From M3007 sp044224705 (GTDB lineage Bacteria; Bacteroidota; Bacteroidia; Chitinophagales; Saprospiraceae), in NCBI GenBank assembly GCA_044224705.1, contig JBGAJY010000001.1, positions 1 to 64,000 on the forward strand: a stretch of DNA of 64,000 nt, in the 5' to 3' direction. A model generated the notes under the pieces. That model made no database searches, was not told where the DNA came from, and saw only the letters and a program-made list of their open reading frames with translations. The position numbers and the translations under genes were made by a program. Every line of letters starts with the position of its first letter. Position 1 is the stretch's first letter. Shown here in pieces: positions 37,601-46,200 of this stretch.

Positions 37601-40121
37601 CGTACGATATATTACGGTAGTGGATACCACCGCGCCCAGTTTCCCGGGTCTGCCCGACACCATTAAAGTGTTCTCCGCCAACAACCCGCCGAACAACAAC
37701 TGCACCGTACCGGTGTCGCTGGACGTTTCGCAATACTTGTTCGACTGCTCCTTGATTGGAGAGATGCTGGTGTTGAACGACGCGCCGTTTGGCAACGATT
37801 CGCTCGTCGCCAGCGGAAACTACCCGGTGGGCAGCTACATGATCCATTTCTACGCTACGGATGCCTGCGGAAACGTGGGACAGGATTCCGTTGTGCTGGA
37901 AGTGATCGACAACAGCATCCCGACCGCCATTTGCAACAACAACGTCGTGATCTCGCTCGGCTCCAACGGCTCGGCAACGATCCAGCCGGATGACATCGAC
38001 CTGGCCAGCACGGACAACTGCTCCATCGACACGATGTACCTCGATCATTCTTCGTTCGATTGCGGCGATCTGGGTCAAAACCCCGTCACCCTCACGGTGG
38101 TCGACGTTTACGGCAACCTCAATACGTGTACGGTGAACGTCAACGTCACCCTCGGTATCGGCAGTGGCCTTTCTTTGAGTACCCAGGCCATCGACGAGTC
38201 GTTCTATGGCGCGGCCGACGGTACTGCAAGCGTTACTGCAACGGGTGGTTCCGGCAACTTCACCTACGAATGGAGCACCGACGAATTCACCTCCTCCATC
38301 ACCGATTTGACGGAAGGTACGTATTACGTGACGGTGTATGATCAAAACAGCGGATGCCAACAGGTGGATTCTGTGACGATTAACGCTGGCGCTAAAATCA
38401 AGCTGACGGTCGGCGATGCCGATGGCGCACAGGGTGAAATCGTGACCGTTCCGGTGTCGGTCGACAACTTTACCTCGGTCGACGGTTTCTCCTTCACCAT
38501 CAACGTGCTCGATCCGTCGGTAGGTACCGTGCTCGGCGTTTCATCTGTGGATGCGGCGCTTTCGGCCAACCTGCAGGTCAACCTGCTGGCCGGCAACAAC
38601 CTCGGCGTGCTCTGGACCGATATTAACCCGCTCAGCTTGCCCGACGGAACAATCATGTTCTACGTGGATGTACAGTTGAGCAGCGTCGCACCGCTCGGCT
38701 CCCTCAGCCCGGTCAATGCCGTTGGCGTGCCCGTGGTACTGAACTTTACGGTGGAAGGGTCGGGTGGCCCCGTGGATGTACCGGTCGATCAGATGAACGG
38801 TTCGGTTGAAATCACTTCACTCGTGAATACCGACGTCACCCTCGCCGGCGACATCAAAACCTGGGCGAATCCGGAAAACCCGAACAGTGTGGAAAAACCG
38901 GTGGCCAATGTAACGGTGACCCTTTCCGGCGCCGTCAGTGGTACGGAAGTCACCACCGCTACTGGTACTTATGACTTCTCCGTGCCGCTCAACGTCAATA
39001 CGCTCACGGCTTGTAACAAAGTCACGGTTGGCCCGCCCTTCAATGCAGGTGTTACCGCTGGCGACTTGCTGCGCATAGTGAACCACATTTTCGGTGATAC
39101 CTTGCCTTCGCCTTACCAATGGGTGGCGGCTGACGTCAACAACAGCAAAACGGTCACCCTGGCCGACTACCTGTTGATCCAGCGCCTCGCTCTGGGCACC
39201 GACCAGCATATCATGAACTCGCCGGACTGGAAGTTTGTGCCGAAGAGCTATACGTTCCCACCGAACGATACGCCTTTCTTCGGACCGCTTACTGTTCCAT
39301 TCCCGCAATCCATCGAACATAACCCGACCGACCAGGATTACCTGGACGACGACTTCGTGGCGGTTCGTATGGGTGACGTAAACGGCAACACTCCGGTGAA
39401 CTTTACCAATGACGATGCCGACGACCGCTCGGGCGATTTCTTCAAATTCCGACTGACTGATCAGGGCTTCAAAGCCGGCGAGCTGGTGGCGATCCCGTTC
39501 AAAGCGAGCGACTTTACCAACCGGCGCGCTTACCAGATGACGATCAATTTCGATCCGACGGTATTCGAACTGGCTGATATGAAAGGCGGTAAGCTGGAAT
39601 TGACTGAAGACAACTTCGGTACGGCACACCTGTCCGACGGTTTCCTGACCACCCTGTGGGTGAGCCGCGATCCGCTGACGCTGTCTGACGACGAAGTGCT
39701 CTTTACGGTCACATTCCGCGCCTTGCGCGGCAGCAATGCCCTCTCGAAAGTGCTGCACGTCGGTTCGGAAGTCACCCGCGCCGAGGCTTATGACCTGAAT
39801 GGCAATACCATGAAAGTGGACTTCGAATTTGTGCAGCCGCTGAACGGCCTGAACGAAACGGACTTTACTTTGTACCAAAACCAGCCGAATCCGTTCCGCG
39901 AAGGCACCAGCATCGGTTTCCGTCTTCCGGAAGCCGGCCGCGCTTCGCTCCGCGTGTACAATGCAGCCGGTCAACTGGTGAAACTGGTCGTGGGCAACTT
40001 CGATCAGGGCTACAACGAGGTTCGCTTCCAGCAGTCTGATCTCGGCACGCCGGGCGTTTACTGGTACGAACTGGAAACGCCGACGCACAGCGACCGCAAA
40101 AAGATGATCCTCATTGATTAA
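31635..40121 (+). CDS. Giant HYR/SprB-repeat/cohesin-like/dockerin-like T9SS surface protein (2828 residues)
   Basis: Start chosen at 31635 because MNSNSTLRWLTS begins a clean signal peptide ending ATAQ; 59 further codons are open upstream. Order (approximate residues): N-terminal beta domain 27-130; about 22 HYR repeats 134-2170 (starting SCP or similar, with DNC and a TDxxGN motif); one SprB-type repeat 2176-2252 (YGAADGTASV, GGSGNFTYEW); cohesin-like domain 2254-2394; CarboxypepD-type and dockerin-like region 2396-2592 with the EF-loop ADVNNSKTVTLAD; cohesin-like domain 2603-2733; type A T9SS sorting domain 2743-2828 (NQPNPFREGTSI...KKMILID). It is a surface adhesin candidate and paralogous at its C-terminus to the divergent 3755-residue protein. 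Confidence 0.88.
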   Translation: MNSNSTLRWLTSLCVTLLLLLAGQQATAQCDISFPPSPATIGLTLDPVTGTANLTRVMINNAGYSTGTCSPMTSAKTRIYADQAKTVYLGTPPLLLDCSDLASPQPLEFWVAFAQAAGDPPNDPNESEAKQFFVHLEDITPPNISCPASPAVFTDLNQCYATVGGLTPSYSDNCGVTKLTWIKSAPTAGVSPATGINDVSGTTFNTGTTTITYTASDLSGNTATCNFTVAVTDNQPPAIGPCPANASVSTDPGECSAFRSFTQPPSSDNCAVALVTWSAPGAIPPSGSGNMTNVEFPEGMTTVTYTATDGSGNPAAVPCNFSVTVNDTEAPVLVGTPSSPPPVGTSTGTATPGNLCDGSYTWNHPSITDNCAGPNLLTMQLSGATVAPAASVTQGASITQLFNLGTTVITYKATDVNGGTSTTSFSVTVFDNVPPVVVPAPVSQVFNYTVTAGDCSKVVTFTRPSQGSVSDCGSVTFTESVLSGPDPLVLSGAPAFPLGGGGSITVQFPAGITVIRYQWTDNVGNEVHIDYTFNIVENEAPDAKCTASTITLVLDPQIGVALLDPSVVDNGSTDNCGIASITVSPTLFDCTTLGANTVTLTVTDENSNSDNCTASVFVVDNTSPVVSCPGNLTVPANAMCQGSVGDLIFNQAAPIIPITVGPKEYFDNALDPCGITFQYKINAGSFTTVPVGMFSDYNLTGLVFNSGLNTVTIRVLDGSNNAGTCSFTVNVTDQVGPTFTPVAGPPASPANGSTVNLNTTANGCGQFYNWSWPTVADACSNPVSTVLQTHQPNAFFPLGNTTVTWLAKDNAGNIGTYTFIVNVKDMQPPVAKCKDATLNLDAMGAATLTTAQVDNGSTDNCFFTLALSKTNFTCADLGTQTVTLTATDGGVPVNTNSCTATITVNDLIPPTASCQAGTLQVNVTGASATITTSQIYASISDNCVAKDSIRLDAGAYAKTLTVGCPQIGAHVVTLKVTDNAGNTATCQRNIQVNDTGVPTFTAPGPVTIACNVPSLPVNTGGTPTASDNCDAAPVVTYTDVVNAGSCPNSFTITRTWKATDASNNTTTHTQVITVQDIVKPVFTMASTFTTTTDSPNFCDGPLTVTVTPADISDNCSDYADLTFTHTVDYPTPSYGYVDVPVPVAGNSVGAFFPIGTTTIVFIAKDECNNTSTHSVQVVVTDTQGPVFSYPKCGEHIVLPNTSGACSNLYSWVRPWSAVPNVSDCLSFSVSESISDPTVQQSINVSNPFSYNGFFFQVFATAQFPVGVTTVTYTAVDASLNVSTCAFTVEIEDIQAPLLTCPGNQTFTATCPTAQVPDYRNLVLVSDNCPGDVVLTQTYAPGTTLGSIFSPNPPVSGNTFQITIQGQDAYNTASCSFNVTLQDGQAPIPTIAVLPMLVDSCGGFVIEAPTANDPCNPNAPIIYGSPSTPVGTFIPGTPPKYNLTPGNYVITWVYNDGNGNISTQAQNITVLNDIFPPVALCKPPFSVNLNNLGLATISVAQIDNGSNDPNDCGPITFSLINSILDCTEIGQATVSLVVTDHMNNKDTCSTTVTVIDNTPPLLSQPAVIPPIEACSPIPPPATLSATDQCDDDVEIVLTQTSTQDTIGFGKYNYTITRLWIASDTSGNTSSALQVITVHDTQAPVFNVLAPDTLIIPTAPNALNCSAFVNLNIAPFVSDCATGVDLTISSTGGIGSGANVSGTYSVGTHIVVFTAKDATNNTSTHSVTVIVNDVTPPTAVCINGVSAALQPSGTVNVTVNQFNNNSFDNCTSAQNLLLAIQRLDDDTLQTPSATLEYDCSDADGTTQHPVKLFVTDQYGNMSNCQTYIVIQDNVNPTITFCPPSKTVLCSDDLSPSIQQEALATDNCPDNVSVNYSDSSEPDTIGNACYLIHRVWTAHDLAGNTSTCVQTFSVIDTVAPVLSAYNPDITISCSEVLPGPLAITATDNCSLNVPVLLEEDTLNVAQGPCGKYSYTIARTRTAVDDCGNATVSVRYITVVDTTAPSFPGLPDTIKVFSANNPPNNNCTVPVSLDVSQYLFDCSLIGEMLVLNDAPFGNDSLVASGNYPVGSYMIHFYATDACGNVGQDSVVLEVIDNSIPTAICNNNVVISLGSNGSATIQPDDIDLASTDNCSIDTMYLDHSSFDCGDLGQNPVTLTVVDVYGNLNTCTVNVNVTLGIGSGLSLSTQAIDESFYGAADGTASVTATGGSGNFTYEWSTDEFTSSITDLTEGTYYVTVYDQNSGCQQVDSVTINAGAKIKLTVGDADGAQGEIVTVPVSVDNFTSVDGFSFTINVLDPSVGTVLGVSSVDAALSANLQVNLLAGNNLGVLWTDINPLSLPDGTIMFYVDVQLSSVAPLGSLSPVNAVGVPVVLNFTVEGSGGPVDVPVDQMNGSVEITSLVNTDVTLAGDIKTWANPENPNSVEKPVANVTVTLSGAVSGTEVTTATGTYDFSVPLNVNTLTACNKVTVGPPFNAGVTAGDLLRIVNHIFGDTLPSPYQWVAADVNNSKTVTLADYLLIQRLALGTDQHIMNSPDWKFVPKSYTFPPNDTPFFGPLTVPFPQSIEHNPTDQDYLDDDFVAVRMGDVNGNTPVNFTNDDADDRSGDFFKFRLTDQGFKAGELVAIPFKASDFTNRRAYQMTINFDPTVFELADMKGGKLELTEDNFGTAHLSDGFLTTLWVSRDPLTLSDDEVLFTVTFRALRGSNALSKVLHVGSEVTRAEAYDLNGNTMKVDFEFVQPLNGLNETDFTLYQNQPNPFREGTSIGFRLPEAGRASLRVYNAAGQLVKLVVGNFDQGYNEVRFQQSDLGTPGVYWYELETPTHSDRKKMILID

Positions 40122-40159
40122 AAAAGCAGCCAAACCAAACGCTGCCCGCAATGCTGGGT

Positions 40160-40260
40160 AAGGTTGATGAAAATGGTTTATAAAGTTTATGAGGTTTATA
40201 AGGGTTGATATGATCAACTGTATAAACTTTTATCAACCCTTATAAACATTCATCAACCTT
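40160..40260. repeat. Nested inverted repeat before the type B adhesin gene
   Basis: An inner perfect 17-bp stem pairs 40194-40210 with 40231-40247. An outer imperfect stem pairs 40160-40183 with 40240-40260. The two stems share 40240-40247, so they are mutually exclusive folds. The left side is built from repeated GTTTAT(A/G)A units. It lies 39 nt after the previous stop and 50 nt before the next ATG. Confidence 0.85.
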
Positions 40261-40310
40261 GCCAAGCAAAGCAGGCAATCTTGTGTCGGCTTTTTAATTC
40301 GCTCTGAACC

Positions 40311-43300
40311 ATGAGAAATGTTCTATTAATCCTAATCCTTTTTGCGTCGTTGTTGGTCCCAACGTTGTCGCAGGCGCAGGTGGTGCTCAAAACCGATTCC
40401 ATCGCTGTGCCGTGTGCTTCCACCGACACGTTTCTGATTCCGATCAGGGTACTAAACTTCACCGACGTGGGGTCTTTTCAGTTCACCCTGTCCTGGAATG
40501 CGCAAAACCTGGATTATATCGCCACTACACCGCTCCAGCCTGCTTTTACCGCAGGGCCGGTCAATTTCGGCTATGACACTTCGTTGGCGTTTGTCAACAG
40601 TGGCAAGCTGACGTTCAACTGGACCAAATTTGGCGGCGGAACGGTGGCAGATTCTACCATCCTTTTTTCAGTAGCCTTTGTTCGTATCGGCGGTCCATAT
40701 ACATCTGTCGCCTTTTCCAACGATCCTGTGATCGTGGAAGTGACCGACGTGGATGGCAACGAGGTGCCTTGGGTGGTGATGAGTGGTGGTGTACAACCCA
40801 TTGACAATGAAGGTCCATCAATTACCTGTCCGGCCAATGTGGCCGTTCAGGGAGTCGGACCAACGCCTGTGTCGAATATTGCTCCTGTCAGCCTGACGGA
40901 CAATTGCGGCACCCCTTCCGCCGGGTTTAAAGTTACAGGAGCAACCCTTTTCAATGCTCCCAACGACCCCGACGCCAGCGGAACGGTTTTTAACTTCGGA
41001 CAAAGCACTGTGACTTACCTGGCCTCTGATGTGGGCGGCAACACGAGCTCCTGCTCCTTCAGTGTTACCGTTGAACCGGGCGGCACCGACGATTTTACGC
41101 TTATCGCGGGAAATACCACTGGCTCTTGTAACGTGACGCTGAGCATTCCGATCACTACCCTGAATTTTGATTCCCTCGGGTCGCTCCAGTTTTCCTTAGG
41201 CTGGAACACCCAAATTTTAAATTATCAATCGGTCAGTAACCTACATCCCGCCCTGATGCTGGCGCCGAGCAATTTCGGAACAGCACAGGTGAACAACGGC
41301 TACCTGGCTTTCAACTGGACGACAGGAAACCCGCTCACCGGCGGCACCAGTTTGCCCGACGGCGCGGTTTTATTTACCATCGACTTCACCGTCGTGGGCG
41401 CCGCAGGAAGCAATTCCTCCATAGCGTTCGGCGATTTCCCTGCCGTTCGCGAAGCTTACCAGGCAAGCGACCTCATCAACGAGCTCCCGATCGTCACCAT
41501 CGATGGTCAGGCAGATATTTTTGACAACGTCGACCCGATCCTGGTTTGCCCGGTCAGTATGGCTGTTCCGGCTGATCCGGGTTTTACCACGGCAACCTTG
41601 ACCAATCTCGGTCCGCTGGCCCTGAACGACAATTGCGCCGGCGTCGTATCCCTGGCTTATAACAGCACCGGCGCTACACCGGGCTCCGGCAACGGTGTGG
41701 CCAATGGCATTTACAATGCGGGTACTACCACCGTCACCTACACGGCAACCGACGCGAGCGGCAACACGGCTACTTGTTCCTTTAATGTCGTAGTCGACGC
41801 GGGTCAGACCCTGAACTTGTTTCTCGACAGCGTTACCGTCGATTGCCAGGGCGCAGGCGATACCGTTTCGTTCAATGTGACGGTGGAAAATTTCGTGGAC
41901 ATCTGGGGCCTTCAATTCTCGGTAACCTGGGACGAAACTGTGCTGAGCTTTATCAGCGTCACCAACCTGCACGCGGGTTTGGGTCTCGATGCATCCAGCT
42001 TCCTGGGCTACACAGGCACGTCGAACGGTATCCTGCGCTTCCTGGACGGCGACGGCAGCTTCGGCTGGCCCGACCTCCCGGACGGCGACATATTGTTTAC
42101 GATCAATTATGTCGTACTCGATGCCAACGGTACGACCAATCTCGATTTCCTCCCGCCCTTTGACGCGGTCAACGGTTCCTTCAACTCGGTGCCTTTGAGT
42201 ACTTCAGGCGGTTATTTCCAAAGCAGCGACCAATCAGCGCCGAGTATCACCTGCCCGGCTGCCCAACAGTTTGTGGCTCTTCAGGGAGAATGTTCGGCTA
42301 CCTCGGCTTTGCCGACGCCGACGGCAACGGACGCTTGTTCGGGCGTTGCAGACATTACCCAGACACCGCCCGGTAACACTTTTAATGCCGGTACAACCCT
42401 GGTGTTTTTTACGGCGACCGACAATGCGGGAAATTCCGCAGTGTGCTCTGTGACCGTAACGGTGACTGAAAACACGCCGCCTCAGCTCATTGGCTGCCCG
42501 ACCGATCAGACGGTCAATGCAAGCGGCGCCAACTGCCAGGGCGTTGCCGATTGGACCGCGCCAACGGCTACGGATGCCTGCGGCCAGGCGACGGTGCTGT
42601 CGCCAAACTTCCCGCCCGGAACTTCTTTCCCGGTCGGCAGTACGACGGTGATCTACTTCGCCACCGACCAGTCCAACAACATGGCATCCTGTGCCTTTAA
42701 CGTTGTGGTTCAGGATATTGAATCTCCGGTATTGACCTGCCCGGACGATATGACCGTGAGCGCTACCGGCGGAAGCGGCAACTGCACGGGCATTGCTGAA
42801 TTCAGTGACGCGACAGGAACAGACAATTGCGACCAGTCCCTCGATTTTACATCCGATTATGCTTCCGGCGAATCTTTCCCGGTAGGTACGACGGTGGTCA
42901 CTTTCGAAGCGGAAGACGATTACGCCAATACGGGAACCTGCCAATTCTCGGTGACCGTTCTGGACAATGCTGCGCCTAACCTGCTTTGCCCGAACAGTAT
43001 TGTTGATACTTCTTCTGCCAATACCTGCGGCGCCAATGTCACTTGGGCTACTGCCACCGCCAGCGATGATTGCGATGCTTCCCCGGCGGTCTCTGTTGAT
43101 CCTCAGGTGTTCTCCGGTGACTTTTTCCCGACGGGAACGACGGTGATCACCTACACAGCAGTCGATAATTCCAACAACAGTACAACCTGCAGTTTCAGCA
43201 TCACAGTGGTGGAAACCATCCCGCCGGTGCTCAGCAACTGTCCGACACTGATCATTGTCGATTTGCCGGCCACCGATTGCGATACGGTTGTCAATTGGAC

Positions 43301-45032
43301 GGCTCCGACGGCTACCGACAACTGCGCTTTGGATACGGTTTTCTCCAATATTGCTCCCGGATCCAACTTCGTAGCCGGCCAAACGCCGGTCACCTACACC
43401 GCTGTCGATGAAGCCGGCAATACCAGCACCTGCACCTTCGATGTGTACGTAGTGGACCATATTCCGCCGGTGATCACCTCCTGCCCGCCCAGCGACACGG
43501 TCACTGTTTCCGGTTCCTGCGGTGTAGTGTATCCGTGGACGCTTCCGGGTGTAACAGACAATTGTGACCTGGAGCCGACCATTATCGCCACGCCCATGCC
43601 GGGAGATACCTTCGACGTCGGAACGACCAACGTGATCATTTATGCGGAAGACAACAGCGGCAACCGCGATACCTGCGCGTTTTCAGTCACGGTAATCGGT
43701 TCTTCCGTCCCCGGATGGATCGATGTGCCCGATGACGTTACCTTAAACATCGCCGCTGGCTGTGATACCACTTACAGTTGGCAACCGCCGTCTGTGGTGG
43801 GCTATTGCGAACCCCCGACGATAACTGTGGTACCTGACCCTGGTTCGACTTTCCCAACGGGTGTCACTACCGTGACCTATACGGCAACCGACCAGAACGG
43901 CATTCAGATCAATACCTCCTTCACCGTCACGGTGCATGAAAGCACGCCGCCGAGTATCAATTGTCCGCAAGGCGTGATAGCGAGTGTCGGTGGAATAGTC
44001 ATCTCGGACCCGAGCCAGATTGTGCAGGAAATTGATACCGTGACCAGTTGTGACGGCGCACGGCTCTATTTCTCGTCACCGATCGGACTCGACAACTGCT
44101 CCGGTGTCACTGTGGAAGCAGATGGACTGAGCAGTGGTGATGCCTTCCCTGTAGGGATCAGCGTACTCAATTATTTGGCAACCGATGCATCGGGGAACAC
44201 GGCAGTTTGTTCGTTTTCGATCACCGTGGCGCCGTTGCTTCCGCTGACGCCCTCTGTGATGCCCCTTGTAGCTTGCATGGAAGGTGAAACAGATACCATT
44301 GCGGTGGAGTTGATCCCAGGCGCTACCTATACTTGGACAGCCCCGAATGGCAGCACCATTGCGGACACCGACAACCAGATTCTGGTGATCGCAGGCGGCG
44401 GCAACAGCGGCGTGTATACTGTGAGCGCCAACATCAACGGTTGCCCTACGCCCTCTGCCAGCGCAGAAGTGCTGGTTGCCTCGGCCCTTGCGGCAGTAAA
44501 CGATACGTTCACGCTGGGCGCAGGCATGCTCGACACGCTGAATGTTTTGAACAACGATATTTTCATTCCGTCCGACGGAGGAGTGACCGGGTATTTCCCG
44601 GATAACAACAACGACCTGATTTTGCTCAATGATGGCACTTTTTCCTATGCCATGGGTGAATCGAATTTCACTTTCACTTACCAGCTGTGCTCCAAAACCT
44701 GTCCGGATTTGTGCAGCGAGGCCACGGTGACCATTTTGCTGCAAACCGAAGGTTGTCAGTTTATTCCGAATATTTTCACGCCGAACGGCGACGGCGATCA
44801 CCAATACTTCGTGATTCCTTGCCTGGAAGCGGGCACCTTGCAGAACAGTTCCATTGTCATTTTCAATCAATGGGGCGACAAGGTGTATGAAGCCTCTCCA
44901 TACCTGAATGCATGGGATGGAACTTTGAACGGTGAAGCCGGGAAAGACCTTCCCGACGGCACGTATTTCTACATTTTCAAACCGCGTCCGAACGATCCGC
45001 CGCAAAAAGGCTTCGTAGAAATCTTCCGTTAA
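40311..45032 (+). CDS. Type B T9SS adhesin with three cohesin-like domains and HYR repeats (1573 residues)
   Basis: Signal peptide 1-22 (...LSQAQ). Three cohesin-like beta-sandwich domains (about 23-163, 261-404, 500-637) alternate with HYR repeats, each showing the pattern FTDVGSFQFTLSWN or LGSLQFSLGWN and a later LPDGxxLFTI. About eight more HYR repeats cover 643-1310, then an Ig-like domain and a cadherin-like domain (NDTFTLGAGMLDTLNVLNND) precede the type B CTD at 1483-1573. That CTD is diagnostic: FIPNIFTPNGDGDHQYF, FNQWGDKVYEA, LPDGTYFYIF, ending GFVEIFR. Cargo of this class (such as SprB) is exported by T9SS with a PorP/SprF partner, and the next gene, 74 bp away, encodes exactly that. 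Confidence 0.92.
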   Translation: MRNVLLILILFASLLVPTLSQAQVVLKTDSIAVPCASTDTFLIPIRVLNFTDVGSFQFTLSWNAQNLDYIATTPLQPAFTAGPVNFGYDTSLAFVNSGKLTFNWTKFGGGTVADSTILFSVAFVRIGGPYTSVAFSNDPVIVEVTDVDGNEVPWVVMSGGVQPIDNEGPSITCPANVAVQGVGPTPVSNIAPVSLTDNCGTPSAGFKVTGATLFNAPNDPDASGTVFNFGQSTVTYLASDVGGNTSSCSFSVTVEPGGTDDFTLIAGNTTGSCNVTLSIPITTLNFDSLGSLQFSLGWNTQILNYQSVSNLHPALMLAPSNFGTAQVNNGYLAFNWTTGNPLTGGTSLPDGAVLFTIDFTVVGAAGSNSSIAFGDFPAVREAYQASDLINELPIVTIDGQADIFDNVDPILVCPVSMAVPADPGFTTATLTNLGPLALNDNCAGVVSLAYNSTGATPGSGNGVANGIYNAGTTTVTYTATDASGNTATCSFNVVVDAGQTLNLFLDSVTVDCQGAGDTVSFNVTVENFVDIWGLQFSVTWDETVLSFISVTNLHAGLGLDASSFLGYTGTSNGILRFLDGDGSFGWPDLPDGDILFTINYVVLDANGTTNLDFLPPFDAVNGSFNSVPLSTSGGYFQSSDQSAPSITCPAAQQFVALQGECSATSALPTPTATDACSGVADITQTPPGNTFNAGTTLVFFTATDNAGNSAVCSVTVTVTENTPPQLIGCPTDQTVNASGANCQGVADWTAPTATDACGQATVLSPNFPPGTSFPVGSTTVIYFATDQSNNMASCAFNVVVQDIESPVLTCPDDMTVSATGGSGNCTGIAEFSDATGTDNCDQSLDFTSDYASGESFPVGTTVVTFEAEDDYANTGTCQFSVTVLDNAAPNLLCPNSIVDTSSANTCGANVTWATATASDDCDASPAVSVDPQVFSGDFFPTGTTVITYTAVDNSNNSTTCSFSITVVETIPPVLSNCPTLIIVDLPATDCDTVVNWTAPTATDNCALDTVFSNIAPGSNFVAGQTPVTYTAVDEAGNTSTCTFDVYVVDHIPPVITSCPPSDTVTVSGSCGVVYPWTLPGVTDNCDLEPTIIATPMPGDTFDVGTTNVIIYAEDNSGNRDTCAFSVTVIGSSVPGWIDVPDDVTLNIAAGCDTTYSWQPPSVVGYCEPPTITVVPDPGSTFPTGVTTVTYTATDQNGIQINTSFTVTVHESTPPSINCPQGVIASVGGIVISDPSQIVQEIDTVTSCDGARLYFSSPIGLDNCSGVTVEADGLSSGDAFPVGISVLNYLATDASGNTAVCSFSITVAPLLPLTPSVMPLVACMEGETDTIAVELIPGATYTWTAPNGSTIADTDNQILVIAGGGNSGVYTVSANINGCPTPSASAEVLVASALAAVNDTFTLGAGMLDTLNVLNNDIFIPSDGGVTGYFPDNNNDLILLNDGTFSYAMGESNFTFTYQLCSKTCPDLCSEATVTILLQTEGCQFIPNIFTPNGDGDHQYFVIPCLEAGTLQNSSIVIFNQWGDKVYEASPYLNAWDGTLNGEAGKDLPDGTYFYIFKPRPNDPPQKGFVEIFR

Positions 45033-45040
45033 CTTTTTCG

Positions 45041-45087
45041 GGTCAATGCCGGCCGGACGGCCATCGCGCAACCGGCCGGTATTGACC
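45041..45087. repeat. Inverted repeat between type B adhesin and PorP/SprF genes
   Basis: Sixteen-base arms at 45041-45056 and 45072-45087 pair with one mismatch (core CCGGCCGG), 8 nt after the stop and 19 nt before the next ATG. There is no T-run, so it may be a processing or stabilising hairpin that sets the cargo/partner ratio. Confidence 0.75.
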
Positions 45088-45106
45088 TGTCAAAAAATAG
45101 GACAAC

Positions 45107-46075
45107 ATGAAAAAAGCACTACTTCCGCTCTTCGTCCTGGCCTTTGCCGCGCTGCGGCTCGAGGCACAACAGGAGCACCAATACACGCAGTTTATGTACA
45201 ATAAACTGATTATCAACCCGGCATATGCCGGCGCCCGCGGCATTCCGTTCCTCACAGCGATTTATCGTAACCAATGGATCGGTTTCAAGGGCGCGCCGCA
45301 ATCGGCCCTGTTGAGTTTTAACGGGCCTTTCCTTACGCCCCGGGTTGGGGTAGGGGCCACCATCTCTCACCAACAAGTGGGTTTGCAACGCGATTTTTAC
45401 GCCGCACTGGCTTATTCCTACGACCTCGTTTCCAATGATGAAATGTCGATCCGGGCGGGTATCATGGGCTCGGTTCGTTCCCGCGGCATGAACCTCGCCG
45501 ATGCGCAGGCCGATCCGACGCAAGCCAACAACGACCCTTCTCTGGACGACCAGAACATCAACATCACCTACGCCAATGTCGGCGCGGGCGTGTACGGCAC
45601 CTTCAACGAGCAATTTTACGTGGGTTTGTCGGTTCCGCACATCTACTCGAACACGATCGGTTTCAATACCAATCCGTTCAATTCAGCCAACTTTACCCGC
45701 ACGGCAAAAGGCCTGCCTCACTTTTATGCCATGGCCGGCGCCATCATTCCCATCAGCGATAACATCAACCTGATGCCGGCTTTACTGGCCAAATACGTGC
45801 ACAATGCTCCCTTTGATGTGGATTTGAATATCAGTCTGGACCTCAACCAGAAATTCACGGCCGGCCTTTCCTACCGCGCGGGCGGCGATGGCCCGGGCGA
45901 ATCCATCGACCTGTTGGCCTTCTGGCAGGCCACTCCGCAACTGGGTTTCGGCGCTGCTTATGATTTTACTTTATCGCCCTTGCGGGACTACAATGCCGGT
46001 TCTGTCGAGGTGATGGCACAGATCGATCTGAAAAAGAAAAAACGCAACATGTCGAACCCGCGTTTTTTCCTGTAA
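45107..46075 (+). CDS. PorP/SprF-family T9SS outer-membrane protein
   Basis: A 322-residue protein with signal peptide (...LRLEAQ) and the family hallmark QYTQFMYNKLIINPAYAG right after it, followed by RNQWIGFKGAP and LSFNGP. The rest is a beta-barrel with alternating strands, and the end (VEVMAQIDL) is typical. PorP/SprF proteins attach type B CTD cargo to the outer membrane or help it through the T9SS translocon; in Flavobacterium johnsoniae SprF is needed for SprB secretion. Its position directly behind the type B cargo strongly supports a dedicated pairing. The protein ends with a basic stretch (KKKKR) and NPRFFL. Confidence 0.94.
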   Translation: MKKALLPLFVLAFAALRLEAQQEHQYTQFMYNKLIINPAYAGARGIPFLTAIYRNQWIGFKGAPQSALLSFNGPFLTPRVGVGATISHQQVGLQRDFYAALAYSYDLVSNDEMSIRAGIMGSVRSRGMNLADAQADPTQANNDPSLDDQNINITYANVGAGVYGTFNEQFYVGLSVPHIYSNTIGFNTNPFNSANFTRTAKGLPHFYAMAGAIIPISDNINLMPALLAKYVHNAPFDVDLNISLDLNQKFTAGLSYRAGGDGPGESIDLLAFWQATPQLGFGAAYDFTLSPLRDYNAGSVEVMAQIDLKKKKRNMSNPRFFL

Positions 46076-46092
46076 ACAGATCAAGGATTTTA

Positions 46093-46165
46093 TTTTGACA
46101 GGATTGGCATGATTTTCAGGAGATAAAATTTTAAACATCCTGATTACATGTCAATTCTGTCAAAA
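46093..46165. repeat. Imperfect inverted repeat between PorP/SprF and OmpA genes
   Basis: Arms 46093-46121 and 46138-46165 pair at roughly four of five positions around a loop containing AAAATTTT. The arms contain GACAGGAT/TTCAGGA-type words, common in Bacteroidota intergenic repeats. It lies between the stop at 46075 and the next start at 46201. Confidence 0.7.
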
Positions 46166-46200
46166 CCTCTATTAATCATCATTATCCCAATTCTGGAATC

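Noticed and set aside
19680..45032. CRISPR or tandem DNA repeat arrays in the giant genes
   Set aside because: The repetition is at protein level (HYR, Ig, cohesin-like modules) and the reading frame is continuous; the DNA units differ and lack regular spacers.
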